Shown here: in pieces, positions 27,601 to 33,631 of the stretch
Numbering within the stretch: position 1 is the first letter of the stretch
Layout of the letters: every line of letters begins with the position of its first letter
NCBI GenBank assembly: GCA_902168245.1
Contig: CABHPA010000162.1
Location: forward strand, 1 to 39,694
DNA: 39,694 nucleotides
Reading direction: 5' to 3'
From: Candidatus Melainabacteria bacterium
Lineage (GTDB): Bacteria; Cyanobacteriota; Vampirovibrionia; Vampirovibrionales; Vampirovibrionaceae
The notes under the pieces: generated by a model
What the model was told of the DNA's origin: nothing
The model's database searches: none
What the model saw: the letters and a program-made list of their open reading frames with translations, nothing else
Translations under genes and position numbers: made by a program

Positions 27601-30600
27601 GTGACTACATCCCCGGTATTGTCCACAATAAACAGATCGTTACCTTGTCCGCCCACCAGGGTATCGGCGCCGGTCCCACCATCCAGCGTATCATCCCCGT
27701 CCAGACCCCGCAGCAGGTTGGCGGCGCTGTTACCGGTCAACTGATTATGGTAATTGGTCCCGGTGGCATTAATGGAGGAAGCCCCGGTCAAAGTCAGGTT
27801 TTCCACGTAATTGGCAAGCGTGTAGGTCACGCTGGACTGAACACTGTCCACCCCTTCGCTGGCGGTTTCTTGAATCACATCTCCGGCGTTATCCACGATA
27901 TACAGGTCATTACCCAGGCCACCGGCCAGCGTGTCCGCCCCGGTAGAACCATCCAGTGTGTTGTTGCCGCTATTGCCAAACAAAATATTGTTTAAACTGT
28001 TGCCTGTCCCATTGAGGTTGCTGGTTCCAGTGAGCATTAAGTTTTCTACTTGGATGCCCAGCGTGTAATCCACGCTGGCTTGCACCGAATCGGTGCCTTC
28101 TGAAGCGTTCTCGGTGATCACTGTGGTGCTATTAGCCACAATATAGGTATCGTTGCCCAGACCACCAATGAGCGTACTGGCCGCATTGTTGCCAGTCAGA
28201 ATATTATCCAGGCTGTTACCAGTCCCGCTCAACGCCGAGCCGCCGGTCAAAGTCAGATTTTCCACATTGGCGCTTAAGGTATAACTGACACTGGTTTGAA
28301 CGGTATCCGTGCCTTCCCCGCTGTTTTCGGTGATCACGGTAGTGTTGTTGCTGATTACATAGGTATCGTTGCCCAAGCCTCCCAGCAAAGTGCTGGCGGC
28401 GTTATTGCCGGTGAGTACATTATCACCGCTATTACCGGTTCCGCTTAATGCGGATCCACTCGTCAGCATCAGGTTTTCCAGATTGGCTCCCAGTGTGTAG
28501 TTAATGCTGCTCTGAACCGTATCCATACCTTCCGAGGCGTTTTCAGTGACCACATCCCCGACGTTATCCACGCTATAAGTATCGTTACCCAAGCCACCCA
28601 CCAGGGTATCCGCCCCGCTGCTTCCATCCAGAACGTTATTGTTGCTGTTGCCAGTCAACATATTATTCAAACTATTGCCGGTGGCATTGATGGCATCCAG
28701 AGCGGTCAAGGTCAGGTTTTCCATATTGGCACTCAGCGTATAGCTGACGCTAGTTTGAACCGTATCCGTTCCTTCGGAGGCATTTTCCATAATCACGGTT
28801 CCGGCGTCTGAAACAAGATACATATCGTTGCCCGCTCCCCCAATCAGGGTACTAGCGGCGGCATTGCCAGTTAACGTATTATCCAGGCTGTTTCCGGTAC
28901 CACTTAATGTACTGGTTCCGGTTAAGGTCAGGTTTTCCAGATTGCTGGCCAATGTATAGTTGACACTGGTTTGCACCATATCGGTACCTTCGGAAGCGTT
29001 TTCCGTAATCACGGCAGCGCTGTTGGAAATCACGTAGGTATCGTTACCCAGCCCGCCAATCAGCGTGCTAGCGGCATTATTACCGGTCAAAACGTTATCC
29101 AAGTTGTTGCCAGTTCCCGTGATGGCACTGGCTCCGGTAAGAGTCAAATTCTCTAGATTTGTTCCTAATGCGTAAGAAGTAGCGATTTGAACCGTGTCAA
29201 TCCCGCTATCTGCGTTTTCAACCACCGTATCCAGGTTATCAATGACGTAAGTGTCATCTCCCAGACCGCCGCTTAAAGTATTGGCCCCGCTGTTGCCGAT
29301 CAGAATGTTGTTCAACTCATTGCCAGTGGCTGAAATATTGCCGGAACCAGTTAAGGTCAGGTTTTCTACATTGGCACTGAGAGTATAACTAACACTGGCA
29401 TTAACCGTGTCGGTTCCTTCTGATGCATTTTCCGTCACCACATCCCCGGCATCGTCGACAGTATAGACGTCATTGCCAGTTCCACCCGAAAGACTGTCTG
29501 TGCCGGTTCCACCATCCAGCGTGTCGTTTCCAGCTCCACCTGTGATTGTATCGTTCCCCCCGGATCCGCTGATGGTATTCACAAAGTTATTCCCGACCAG
29601 AGTGTCCGCCCCTGCCGTACCGTTAATGGTGGCGGTCATGGCCAGGATATTGCTGCCAGTCAGAAAGGTGCCGTCAATAAAAGAGATCTTTTCAATGGTG
29701 CCGGTGGTATAAAAATTCTGGATGGTGGCAAAGATAGTCGTATCCACGGATAGAATCAGATCATTGCCACTTTGGGCCAGAATCAGAGTGTCCTTGCTGA
29801 TCCCGGCTCCCAGGACTAGTTGATCCGTTCCGGCAGCATCCACAATCGTGTCATTGCCGGATTGCAGATCCAGGATGTAGACATCATTTCCGTTACCACC
29901 TTGTAATGTGTCGCTGCCAACCGTGGAAACCAGGACATCGTTACCATCCCCGCCTTGTAATATAACGCCAGCAAGATTTGTATTCGTTGAATATAAAATA
30001 TTATCTGCTGAATCACCGGTTACTGATCCATCAATATTAGGGACAATCAACTGAATACTTCGAACCAAATAATCATATATTTGAATTGCAATGCCTTTAT
30101 TACTAATTTCGAGTAATAACTGTCCTACATCTAACAAACCACCCAGATTTAACACATTGGCAATCAGATAAGATGAAAAATTATTCTTCGTATCTGTAAA
30201 TCCTTGAACTAGACGCGTATAAAAGTCAGCTTCAAGAATATATCGATCATTGAAAAAATCGTAACCAATCCCCAGTTTTGAACCTGCTGGAGTTTGTACA
30301 ATATAGTCAACAAATATTTTATTTTTAAAATCAAGAAAAGCAGCATCAATGACACTATCAGCCTGATTAAGGGCAGGATCTGCATCGTCCCAATCGAATA
30401 AATTTTGTAATAGTTTCCGTTTTTGCGTTGTTGTTATGCCAGAGAACGAATTAATAGCACTATTATCAACATCGCCCCACCGAGCAATAAGCTCATCCAT
30501 TTTATTGTATATAACCAAAGGATTAGATTCTGAATTAAGATTTTGTAGAAAAAGTTTAAGCGTTGAATCCAAAGAGGCTTCAATGAGTAAATCTTTAACA

Positions 30601-33449
30601 ATGCCATATCCTCGAACCCAAGGCAAAGCAGTTAAATCTGCATCTAATTGATAATCACCAATATATTTTGTGATGGTATGACTAAATTCAAAATTAGCAT
30701 CATAGATTTTAAGAGTCGAGTTATCCGAAAGAATAATTTGAGCACTGGAAGTTACTGTGTTACCAGCTATTACCATATTTTCTGATTTTGTTACTAAACT
30801 AATGGCTGAAATATTTAGCTCTGAAATTGATTTTAATTCACCTGGGTCAGTTATGCCATCCTCATTTAAATCTTGCCATATTTTTAGCAAACTGAAAATA
30901 GCATCCTGATTATCAATTCGATTATCACCATTATCATCATAATGCCTGAGATCACTAAAACCATCTGATGCTACATAACCAAACAGCTCATTAATATCAT
31001 TAATTTTCCCATCTGCATTCCAGTCAACACTTAATAGTCCATCGTCTTTGGAAACCCATGCTGTTGCATTGACAAAGCCATTGCCTTTGGCATCAAAGAA
31101 AGCTTTAGAATTTTCATATGAAATAAGCTCTAATCCATCACCATCTAAATCAACAGCCAAAGGACCTAAAAGAGCAGTTGCAACAAACCTACCTAGAGTA
31201 ACAATACCAGAATCGGTTATCCCAACTGGTACAAATGGTATGACTGCCAGAATTTTTTTCCACCAAGAAACTTGTTTTGATTTCTTTTTTTTCTTAGGTG
31301 CAGTAAGACGTGGTATATCTTCGGGTTGAATTGGCTGACCAGAGGGGACATCAAGAGGATTATTGCCAGTATCTCCATACTCCAATGGTTCTTGTGATGG
31401 CACATAACCGGCACCTGAGTCATCAATTGGCTGCATGAAATGGCCTGTAGGATCATAAACTCCTGGCTGATGAATTTGCTGATTAATGCGATCAATATTA
31501 AAAGTGTTTGCTAGTGCATGTTCAGAGGCATGATCTGTAACAATTTTTCCGAATACACGCTTAGCTGCCTCATCTGTCCGTGGGGTTAAAATCGCCTTGA
31601 CACCTTGTTGTATTAATATAGCCTTGACAGTCTCTCTTGCAGTTGGTGGTGGCGAGGCAGGAGGAACGTCTTCAGGCTTAGGTGGAAAAGGAGGAAATGG
31701 CCAAATATCATGAGGCGGATCTTTTTCTTGGGGCAAGTAGTAGTCGAGAATTTTTTGCCAGTCCAGGTAACCTGTAAAACTAAAATCGCGACTTTCATTT
31801 TCAGGCGCATAGATATTATAATCTGTACCTTTGCCTCTACTATGAATCTGCTCAACAACAATGGCTCCAGGCCCACCCCTATCATTTACATCAAAATTAT
31901 AAGTATCTATTTTGACTAATCCATCATCACCTCGTTCATGTACGTCAAAGCTTAATTGCCCTGTGATCGTAAATGTTGGTAAAAGATGAGTAGGGGATAT
32001 TGTAAGATCAACCGCGATAGCCAAGTCTTCTAGTTTAAATGGCAATTGACCATAAATAGAAGCTATTCTTCCCAATTCAGAAAAACTAAATGCGCTTGAC
32101 ATTTGGGCAAGATCTGCCCCTAACAAAAGGCTTGTATACTTTGAAATATCTAATGCGGCAGTAAAATCAAATAAAGCCGGTACAATCTTACCGTATTGAT
32201 ATCCCAAAGCACCATTAAAAAAATCAACTCTAATCTCAGTGAGAGGCAAGTCAATATAAGCAATAGCATGTCCCCCCATAGATTTTGCATTTTCTTCAAC
32301 ATGCTGAAGCGTTGTCATAATTCGGCTATTATTCAGTATATTTGTACCCACAAACTTATCAGTAACAGCCCTATCTAAATCATCCAGGCTTGTAAGAACC
32401 GCCTGCCCATCATGAGTACCATCCCCTAATGTTCTATTAAAGTACCTACTCATGGCTTCAAATTCTGTAAATTTATCGCCTATAGTCGGGTTTGCGACAC
32501 TAGTAGGATAAAGGCCTGTATCAGGACCTACTGGCAGCTCAGGAGCAGAAGTTATTTTTCCGTCTTTATTAGGCCCTGCATATATTCTGTAATTTTGATA
32601 ATTGGCTAATGCGACATCAGCAAGGTTGTATGAGACTTGCCCAGCACTGCTTTTAAAAGTGATATTCTCAATTTGATCATCCCTACCAATGCGATCTATA
32701 TAATAATTTTTAATAGTAATTGTTCCACTAATCCCACTTCCATCTTTTGCTGTAATTACTAAATCTGCAACATTACTTTTATCATGCTCATACTTAAAAC
32801 TGTCTTTACTTAAATTTATATTTTGGCTTGCAATAATGGTCAACTTGTCACTTCTTCCGAAGTCAGAAATGGTAAAGTCTCCAAATTTAGATACACCGTT
32901 TTGCTTTGCCGGTATAGTGATATTGTAAGTATCTGAGGATCCATACAAGTTTTCAATCACTATGGTTCCAGGCTTTAAGTTGATAACCGAATTTTGTGGT
33001 GAGTGTGGATCCAGAATTTGATCACTGCTGTAACTATTATAAATTTGAGCTGTATCTTTTGCAGTGATTTCCCCGCTCCAATCCCGTGCGAAGAATTCAG
33101 TGTTATTTCCTATAATAATATTAGGTGTAGTTTGACCTTCATTTTCAATATCATAAATATGTAACTGCTTTCCACCCAGTAAGGAAAGATAAGCAGTAAA
33201 ATCCAGAACCCCACCATTCGATTGTGCCAGATGAGTCACATTAACTACAAAATCAGCAAAATTGTTAAATACAGCCTTCTTTACAGGATCTGAAGTGACA
33301 TGACCAATATCGCTAAAGTCATCAAAATATGCCCACCTAGAGCTATCTCTTATTACATAAGAGGTAAAGCTACCATCTGGATTGCGCACAATACGCAAAA
33401 TATTATCTTCATAGACCAACTCAAGCAGAGCAGGTAAATTCAAATCCAT
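15279..33449 (-). CDS. Giant RTX-type secreted protein (6056 aa) with LamG domains, probable adhesin
   Basis: Start ATG at 33449 (MDLNLPALLELVYEDN) with GAGG six bases upstream; a longer TTG start (33461) would overlie the ribosome site. Order: unique N-terminal region (residues 1-~600) followed by a Pro-rich linker (PFPPFPPKPEDVPPASPPP), a Lys-rich patch and hydrophobic stretch, a FrpC-type calcium module (762-~885), an LPWVRGYG region, 33 tandem units (~1270-3946), 12 serralysin-like units with four nested LamG-like domains (~3946-5930), and a C-terminal secretion region. I found no cysteine, and repeats are rich in Gly/Asp/Asn/Thr and poor in Lys. It is predicted to be exported unfolded by the type I system encoded divergently, and to fold with calcium outside. 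There is no HlyC-type acyltransferase nearby, no pore-forming domain and no LapA-type retention module, so I favour an adhesin or surface/matrix protein over a cytolysin. Confidence 0.93.
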   Translation of the reverse strand: MDLNLPALLELVYEDNILRIVRNPDGSFTSYVIRDSSRWAYFDDFSDIGHVTSDPVKKAVFNNFADFVVNVTHLAQSNGGVLDFTAYLSLLGGKQLHIYDIENEGQTTPNIIIGNNTEFFARDWSGEITAKDTAQIYNSYSSDQILDPHSPQNSVINLKPGTIVIENLYGSSDTYNITIPAKQNGVSKFGDFTISDFGRSDKLTIIASQNINLSKDSFKYEHDKSNVADLVITAKDGSGISGTITIKNYYIDRIGRDDQIENITFKSSAGQVSYNLADVALANYQNYRIYAGPNKDGKITSAPELPVGPDTGLYPTSVANPTIGDKFTEFEAMSRYFNRTLGDGTHDGQAVLTSLDDLDRAVTDKFVGTNILNNSRIMTTLQHVEENAKSMGGHAIAYIDLPLTEIRVDFFNGALGYQYGKIVPALFDFTAALDISKYTSLLLGADLAQMSSAFSFSELGRIASIYGQLPFKLEDLAIAVDLTISPTHLLPTFTITGQLSFDVHERGDDGLVKIDTYNFDVNDRGGPGAIVVEQIHSRGKGTDYNIYAPENESRDFSFTGYLDWQKILDYYLPQEKDPPHDIWPFPPFPPKPEDVPPASPPPTARETVKAILIQQGVKAILTPRTDEAAKRVFGKIVTDHASEHALANTFNIDRINQQIHQPGVYDPTGHFMQPIDDSGAGYVPSQEPLEYGDTGNNPLDVPSGQPIQPEDIPRLTAPKKKKKSKQVSWWKKILAVIPFVPVGITDSGIVTLGRFVATALLGPLAVDLDGDGLELISYENSKAFFDAKGNGFVNATAWVSKDDGLLSVDWNADGKINDINELFGYVASDGFSDLRHYDDNGDNRIDNQDAIFSLLKIWQDLNEDGITDPGELKSISELNISAISLVTKSENMVIAGNTVTSSAQIILSDNSTLKIYDANFEFSHTITKYIGDYQLDADLTALPWVRGYGIVKDLLIEASLDSTLKLFLQNLNSESNPLVIYNKMDELIARWGDVDNSAINSFSGITTTQKRKLLQNLFDWDDADPALNQADSVIDAAFLDFKNKIFVDYIVQTPAGSKLGIGYDFFNDRYILEADFYTRLVQGFTDTKNNFSSYLIANVLNLGGLLDVGQLLLEISNKGIAIQIYDYLVRSIQLIVPNIDGSVTGDSADNILYSTNTNLAGVILQGGDGNDVLVSTVGSDTLQGGNGNDVYILDLQSGNDTIVDAAGTDQLVLGAGISKDTLILAQSGNDLILSVDTTIFATIQNFYTTGTIEKISFIDGTFLTGSNILAMTATINGTAGADTLVGNNFVNTISGSGGNDTITGGAGNDTLDGGTGTDSLSGGTGNDVYTVDDAGDVVTENASEGTDTVNASVSYTLSANVENLTLTGSGNISATGNELNNILIGNSGANTLSGGLGDDTYVIDNLDTVVENADSGIDTVQIATSYALGTNLENLTLTGASAITGTGNNLDNVLTGNNAASTLIGGLGNDTYVISNSAAVITENASEGTDMVQTSVNYTLASNLENLTLTGTSTLSGTGNSLDNTLTGNAAASTLIGGAGNDMYLVSDAGTVIMENASEGTDTVQTSVSYTLSANMENLTLTALDAINATGNSLNNMLTGNSNNNVLDGSSGADTLVGGLGNDTYSVDNVGDVVTENASEGMDTVQSSINYTLGANLENLMLTSGSALSGTGNSGDNVLTGNNAASTLLGGLGNDTYVISNNTTVITENSGEGTDTVQTSVSYTLSANVENLTLTGGSALSGTGNSLDNILTGNNAASTLIGGLGNDTYIVANSTTVITENASEGTDSVQASVDYTLGIQVENLMLTGTSNLNGTGNSLNNILFGNSGNNTLDGSTGADTLAGGLGNDLYIVDNAGDVIQETASEGVDSVQSSVTYTLANYVENLTLTGASSINATGTNYHNQLTGNSAANLLRGLDGDDTLDGGTGADTLVGGQGNDLFIVDNTGDVVTEAISEGADTVQTSLSYTLGANVENLTLTGGSTLTATGNSLDNVITGNNAASTLIGGLGNDTYIVANSSTVITENASEGTDTVQTGFSYTLSSNLENLALTGTSALTGVGNSANNVLTANDAASTLIGNAGNDTYVISNAATMITENASEGSDSVQSSVNYTLGSNLENLTLTGSGDINATGNSTNNVLIGNDGDNILDGSTGSDTLIGGDGSDTYVIDSIGDLIQEKAGEGVDTVQSAVAFSLDPYLENLTLTGASAINGTGNAYNNILIGNTAANLLTGLDGNDTLDGGTGADTLIGGIGNDIYTVDNAGDVITENASEGTDSVNASISYTLSNNLEYLFLTGSSNINGTGNTLNNWLVGNSGTNLLTALAGDDTLDGGTGVDTLVGGTGNDLYLVDNSSDVITENSGEGVDTVQSSATYTLASNIENLILTGLNVIDGTGNTLDNELSGNSRNNTLTGNAGNDILDGGIGADTLVGGTGNDTYIVDNSGDVITENSAEGSDLVKASVSYTLSANIEDLMLMGTNSINGTGNSSNNRITGNSGDNILDGGAGADVLIGGAGDDTYLVDNAGDLTGEFVDEGYDTVLASVTYTLGANVEDLTLMTGSGAINGTGNTLDNWLTGNESANQLSGGAGNDTLDGSAGADTLIGGTGDDTYVVESASDVITESASEGTDMVESSISWTLGSNLENLMLIGTAALNAVGNSLNNTLIGNEGNSTLAGGTGNDIYVIQNATMVITENAAEGTDTVQSSVSYTLGANLENLTLTGYNSTAGTGNSGANVMTGNSSDNTLDGGLGADSLIGGLGDDVYIVDNSGDVVTENASEGIDTIQASLSYTLSANTENLTLTGGSALTATGNSLDNILTGNNAASTLIGGMGNDLYIISNSATVITENASEGTDTVQSSVSYTLSTNVENLTLTGSSALNGTGNSLNNVLTGNNAASTLIGGAGNDTYIISNAATVVTEGAAAGTDTVQSSVTYTLSANVENLTLTGSNALSGTGNSLDNTLSDGTGLSTLSGGAGNDTYVTSSAQSVVQENAAEGTDTVQASVSYTLSANVENLTLTGTSDLNATGNTANNTLTGNSGNNILDGGTGADTLSGGTGNDTYVVDNAGDVVSESASAGTDTVQSSVSYTLGSNVENLTLTGSSALTATGNSADNVLSGNSGNSTLIGGLGNDTYAIQNATTVITENASEGTDTVQSSVSYTLGTNLENLTLTGSSALTATGNSGANVITGNNGASTLLGGAGNDTYVVSGIDTVVTENVSEGTDTVQASVSYTLGSNLENLTLTSTGNINGTGNTGNNQLTGNTGNNVLVGGDGNDTLDGGIGEDTLVGGLGNDTYVLDNLSDVVQENAAEGTDTIQTSVTYSLGANIENLTLTGTSDLSATGNTANNTLTGNSGNNQIDGGTGADTLIGGTGNDTYTVDNAGDVVTENASEGTDTVLTSINYTLGSNVENITLTGLSNLTATGNSGNNVLTGNEGNSTLVGGAGDDTYILQNLGTVITENAASGTDTVQVLFNYTLGSNLENLTLTGSNNLSGTGNSLNNVITGNSGNNTLDGSTGSDTLIGGMGNDTYMVDNAGDVVTENASEGVDLVLASASYTLSNYVENLTLTGSSNLSGTGNAAHNLITGNTGNNNLSGGAGNDTLDGGTGADTMAGGTGDDTYVVDNVGDVLTENPSEGTDTVQSSITYTLANYFENLTLTGTAHISGTGNAWGNVITGNAGNNILSGLDGNDTIDGGTGSDAMTGGTGDDVYYVDHSGDTVTENANEGTDTVNASIDYVLGTNIEKLTLISTGNISGTGNAIDNLVIGNTGDNRIDGGAGNDTMAGGVGNDTYVVDSSQDVVLENANEGADSVESSADWTLSANVENLTLTGITAILGAGNALDNKITGNAQDNSLSGGLGSDSLDGGLGMDTLVGGVGNDVYTVDNSSDVVVENASEGIDTVYANTSYVLSENIENIILYGDTATTVIGNASDNVLTGNLISNALDGGAGNDTYRILSGPMGSDTITDASGSDTLDFSQFGTAINLNLANTSFSLSNTGRALPLLTGADGSPTVSDQFGATWTAYGNMAIQSATPWKTGEKYLTLDGNGDYLRTSSVGLTGDQMTLRFKFKLNATGSNQTLVYGASTYSLQLYYMSSNNLQMSISSNGSSFNVTNNNNGVKTNWAANTWYDVELTYSSTGGYKVYVDGVLDMSTTNTGKIYNGSGGFTIGASNTGNNGFNGAISDIYLTNTDLLHTANFTPSTQSAINLYGDTNEIIWAANAMENAIGTTGNDTLSGSSGDNILTGGQGNDSLDGGAGNDAYKFASGFGTDTISDASGSDTLDFSAFSNAVTVSLGNTSFTESAGNTVSWSSGAMENLVGGTGNDALTGNSSDNRLTGGTGNDTLTGGTGNDTLDGGDGNDTYSFASGFGTDSITDAAGSDTLDFSAFTSAVSVSLASTSFTASAGNTVSWDAGAMENLIGGTGNDTLTGSTGDNTLTGGTGNDALDGSSGNDTYKFASGFGTDTITDASGADTLDFSAFNTGVTVSLGSTSFTASAGNTVSWSSGAMENLIGGSGNDSLTGNASDNILTGGSGSDTLDGGAGNDIYRFTGNGEASITDSAGVDTLDFSKATNGMTVDLTKTEATDLSNQSDTTRSLLRFSGTDGSTAITDYFANTWSLYGNASVQSSSPWKSGEKHIALDGSGDYIRTTGIGLSGDQMTLRFKFKLGALGSQVSLVYGSTTYSLQLLFLASNKLQMSISSNGSSFDVTNNNNGTKTSWSANTWYDLEFTYSNTAGYKVYVDGVLDMSSASTGKIYNGSGGLTIGASNTGSSGVNGAIADVYLTNTEVLHTSNFTPPATSYLPNGATRATWASNAMENATTGSGNDTLVGTSSANVLSGGIGNDILSGGAGNDSLDGGAGNDTYQFASGFGADTITDSDGADTLDLSALTSNLTVDLSSTGMTESAGNTIAWTANTLENITGGTGNDSLTGTSANNLLIGGTGNDTLAAGQGQDTLNGGDGDDTYVFSSDFGLDSIIDSAGTDTFDFSSIVTAMNIDLSNATHSTDAFGNTLVWPTGQIENVKTGSAGDTILGNSASNVLDGGSGNDTLDGSTGQDTLLGGDGDDLLIASAGNDQLNGGQGNDRYQINSGFGADTITDASGSDTLDFSSFTKNLTLDLTQTRYQDGTLSADGLHSLLHFGGADSSTTMTDEYGHTWSAFGNASIQSSSPWLTGEKHVALDGSGDYIRTTAVGLTGNEMTLRFKFKLNATGTNQTLVYGASTYSLQLYYLSGRLQMSISSNGSSFDVTNNNNGIKTSWATNTWYDLEFTYSNTAGYKVYVDGVLDMSTASTGKIYNGSGGLTVGASNSGSSGLNGAVADLFLSNTEVLHTTNFVPSTIPYNVLDSVSWSSNTMENLTGGSGNDTLNGNTQANSLTGGAGNDTLSASSGEDSLFGGVGNDSLDGGSGNDALSGEDGTDTLVGGSGNDSLEGGAGEDTYKFASGFGTDTVNDASGSDTLDFSAFSSALSISLASTSFTESAGNTVGWGAGTIENLITGSGNDSLTGSTGDNILTGGTGNDALDGGSGNDTYKFASGFGTDTITDSAGTDTLDFSGFSSGVTVSLGSTSFTASAGNTVSWSSGAMENLIGGSGNDSLTGSTSDNSLTGGAGNDSLDGGSGNDTYKFGASYGSDVITDSAGTDTLDFSSVSGGMSIDLTKTDATYVPSQTDITRSLLRFGGTDGSTTVADAFGNAWSLFGNASVQSSSPWKSGEKHIALDGSGDYIRTTGIGLSGDQMTLRFKFKLGALGSQVSLVYGSTTYSLQLLFLASNKLQMSISSNGSSFDVTNNNNGTKTSWSANTWYDLEFTYSNTGGYKVYVDGVLDMSSASTGKIYNGSGGLTIGATNTGSSGVNGAIADVYLTNTEVLHTSNFTAPTDPYLPADGTRATWSSNALENAISGAGNDTLTGSSAANALTGGAGSDTLSGGTGNDTLNGGAGNDTYAFNIGDGQDLVIDSDPTAGNVDKVQLGSGITVSSVALYMSNGDLQIGYSSNATDVITIQAQLADTPAIERIELGNGYYMTDADINQIVADMAAYATSHSISMTNLDDVKNNTDLMNIVAAGWHN
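15857..16466 (-). other. LamG-like domain 4 of the RTX giant
   Basis: About 200 residues (near 5662-5865), from SLLRFGGTDGS to EVLHTSNFT. Contains GEKHIALDGSGDYIRTTG, QMTLRFKFKL, NTWYDLEFTYSN.GGYKVYVDGVLD and GGLTIGATNTG, the strand order of concanavalin-A/Laminin_G_3 jelly rolls. Nearly identical to domain 2. Confidence 0.8.
17461..18072 (-). other. LamG-like domain 3 of the RTX giant
   Basis: Residues about 5126-5330, from SLLHFGGADSS to EVLHTTNFV. Same strand order as the other copies (GEKHVALDGSGDYIRTTA, WYDLEFTYSNTAGYKVYVDG). It shares the LYYLSG variant with domain 1 in the centre and domain 2/4-like ends, suggesting recombination among copies. Confidence 0.8.
19080..19690 (-). other. 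LamG-like domain 2 of the RTX giant
   Basis: Residues about 4587-4790, from SLLRFSGTDGS to EVLHTSNFT. From NASVQSS to HTSNFT it differs from domain 4 at only two residues, whereas DNA copies differ at scattered, mostly synonymous positions. Confidence 0.8.
20862..21473 (-). other. LamG-like domain 1 of the RTX giant
   Basis: Residues about 3993-4196, from ALPLLTGADGS to DLLHTANFT, with GEKYLTLDGNGDYLRTSS, WYDVELTYSSTGGYKVYVDG and GGFTIGASNTG. The most divergent of the four copies. LamG-like folds commonly bind carbohydrates; the ligand is unknown. Confidence 0.8.
21610..29640 (-). repeat. 33 tandem RTX-like beta units (about 69, 78 or 87 aa)
   Basis: Each unit follows GGxGNDTYVVDNAGDVVTEN, ASEGTDTVQSSVSYTLGANV, ENLTLTGSSALNATGNSLNN and LTGN. 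I counted 33 ENLTLTG-type cores. Three lengths occur because units hold zero, one or two extra nine-residue GGxGxDxLx turns; the short type has NNAAST in place of the Asp-rich turn. Average spacing is about 240 bp. Each unit probably adds turns to a calcium-stabilised beta-roll or beta-solenoid. Confidence 0.9.
30795..31166 (-). other. FrpC-type self-processing-like calcium module
   Basis: Starts G-P-LAVDLDGDGLELI (residue 762 onward) and continues with ATAWVSKDDGLLSVDWNADG, INELFGYVASDGFSDLRHYD, DNGDNRIDNQDAIFSLLKIW and QDLNEDGITDPGELKSI, four EF-hand-like acidic loops. This is the pattern of the Neisseria FrpC module, which cuts an Asp-Pro bond at its own N-terminus; here the residue before Pro is Gly. 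Confidence 0.75.
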
Positions 33450-33543
33450 TATCCACCTCAACCTATAGTGTAAGATTCCAAACTTATCTACCTAAAACAA
33501 TAATTCGCAAATAATGCTAAGGAAAAAATAGAATAGCTCTAAA

Positions 33544-33572
33544 ATTATGCTAAGCTGTTCAGTAAATGTCAA
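33544..33572 (-). promoter_or_regulatory. Promoter of the giant RTX operon
   Basis: Minus strand TTGACA (33572-33567, perfect consensus), a 17-base spacer, then CATAAT (33549-33544, 5/6). Transcription would start near 33537 and give a leader of about 88 bases before ATG 33449. Confidence 0.7.
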
Positions 33573-33594
33573 GAATAAAACTTAATGCGCTGGA

Positions 33595-33600
33595 TATAAT
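33595..33600 (+). promoter_or_regulatory. Possible -10 element of the WG-repeat gene
   Basis: TATAAT on the plus strand 31 bases before the ATG, without a recognisable -35 at the right distance. Position fits a divergent promoter, but the region is AT-rich and chance is a fair explanation. Confidence 0.3.
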
Positions 33601-33631
33601 CAAACACATTTATCCGTAGTAGTAACGTAAA

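Noticed and set aside
15660..29640. Regularly spaced repeats suggesting CRISPR or satellite DNA
   Set aside because: Spacing is about 240 bp, all within one open frame, and the repeats translate to RTX-like protein units; no unique spacers.
15685..29712. Many open frames on the plus strand opposite the RTX gene, up to 192 codons (20107-20685)
   Set aside because: They recur with the repeat period, are Pro/Ser/Val-rich low-complexity sequences, and lack ribosome sites; they result from a Gly/Asp/Thr-rich repeat having few stop codons in the complementary frames.
15279..33449. Interpretation of the giant as a pore-forming RTX cytolysin
   Set aside because: No acyltransferase gene, no amphipathic pore-forming domain and no conserved acylation region were seen; LamG domains and long tandem arrays fit an adhesin or matrix protein better.
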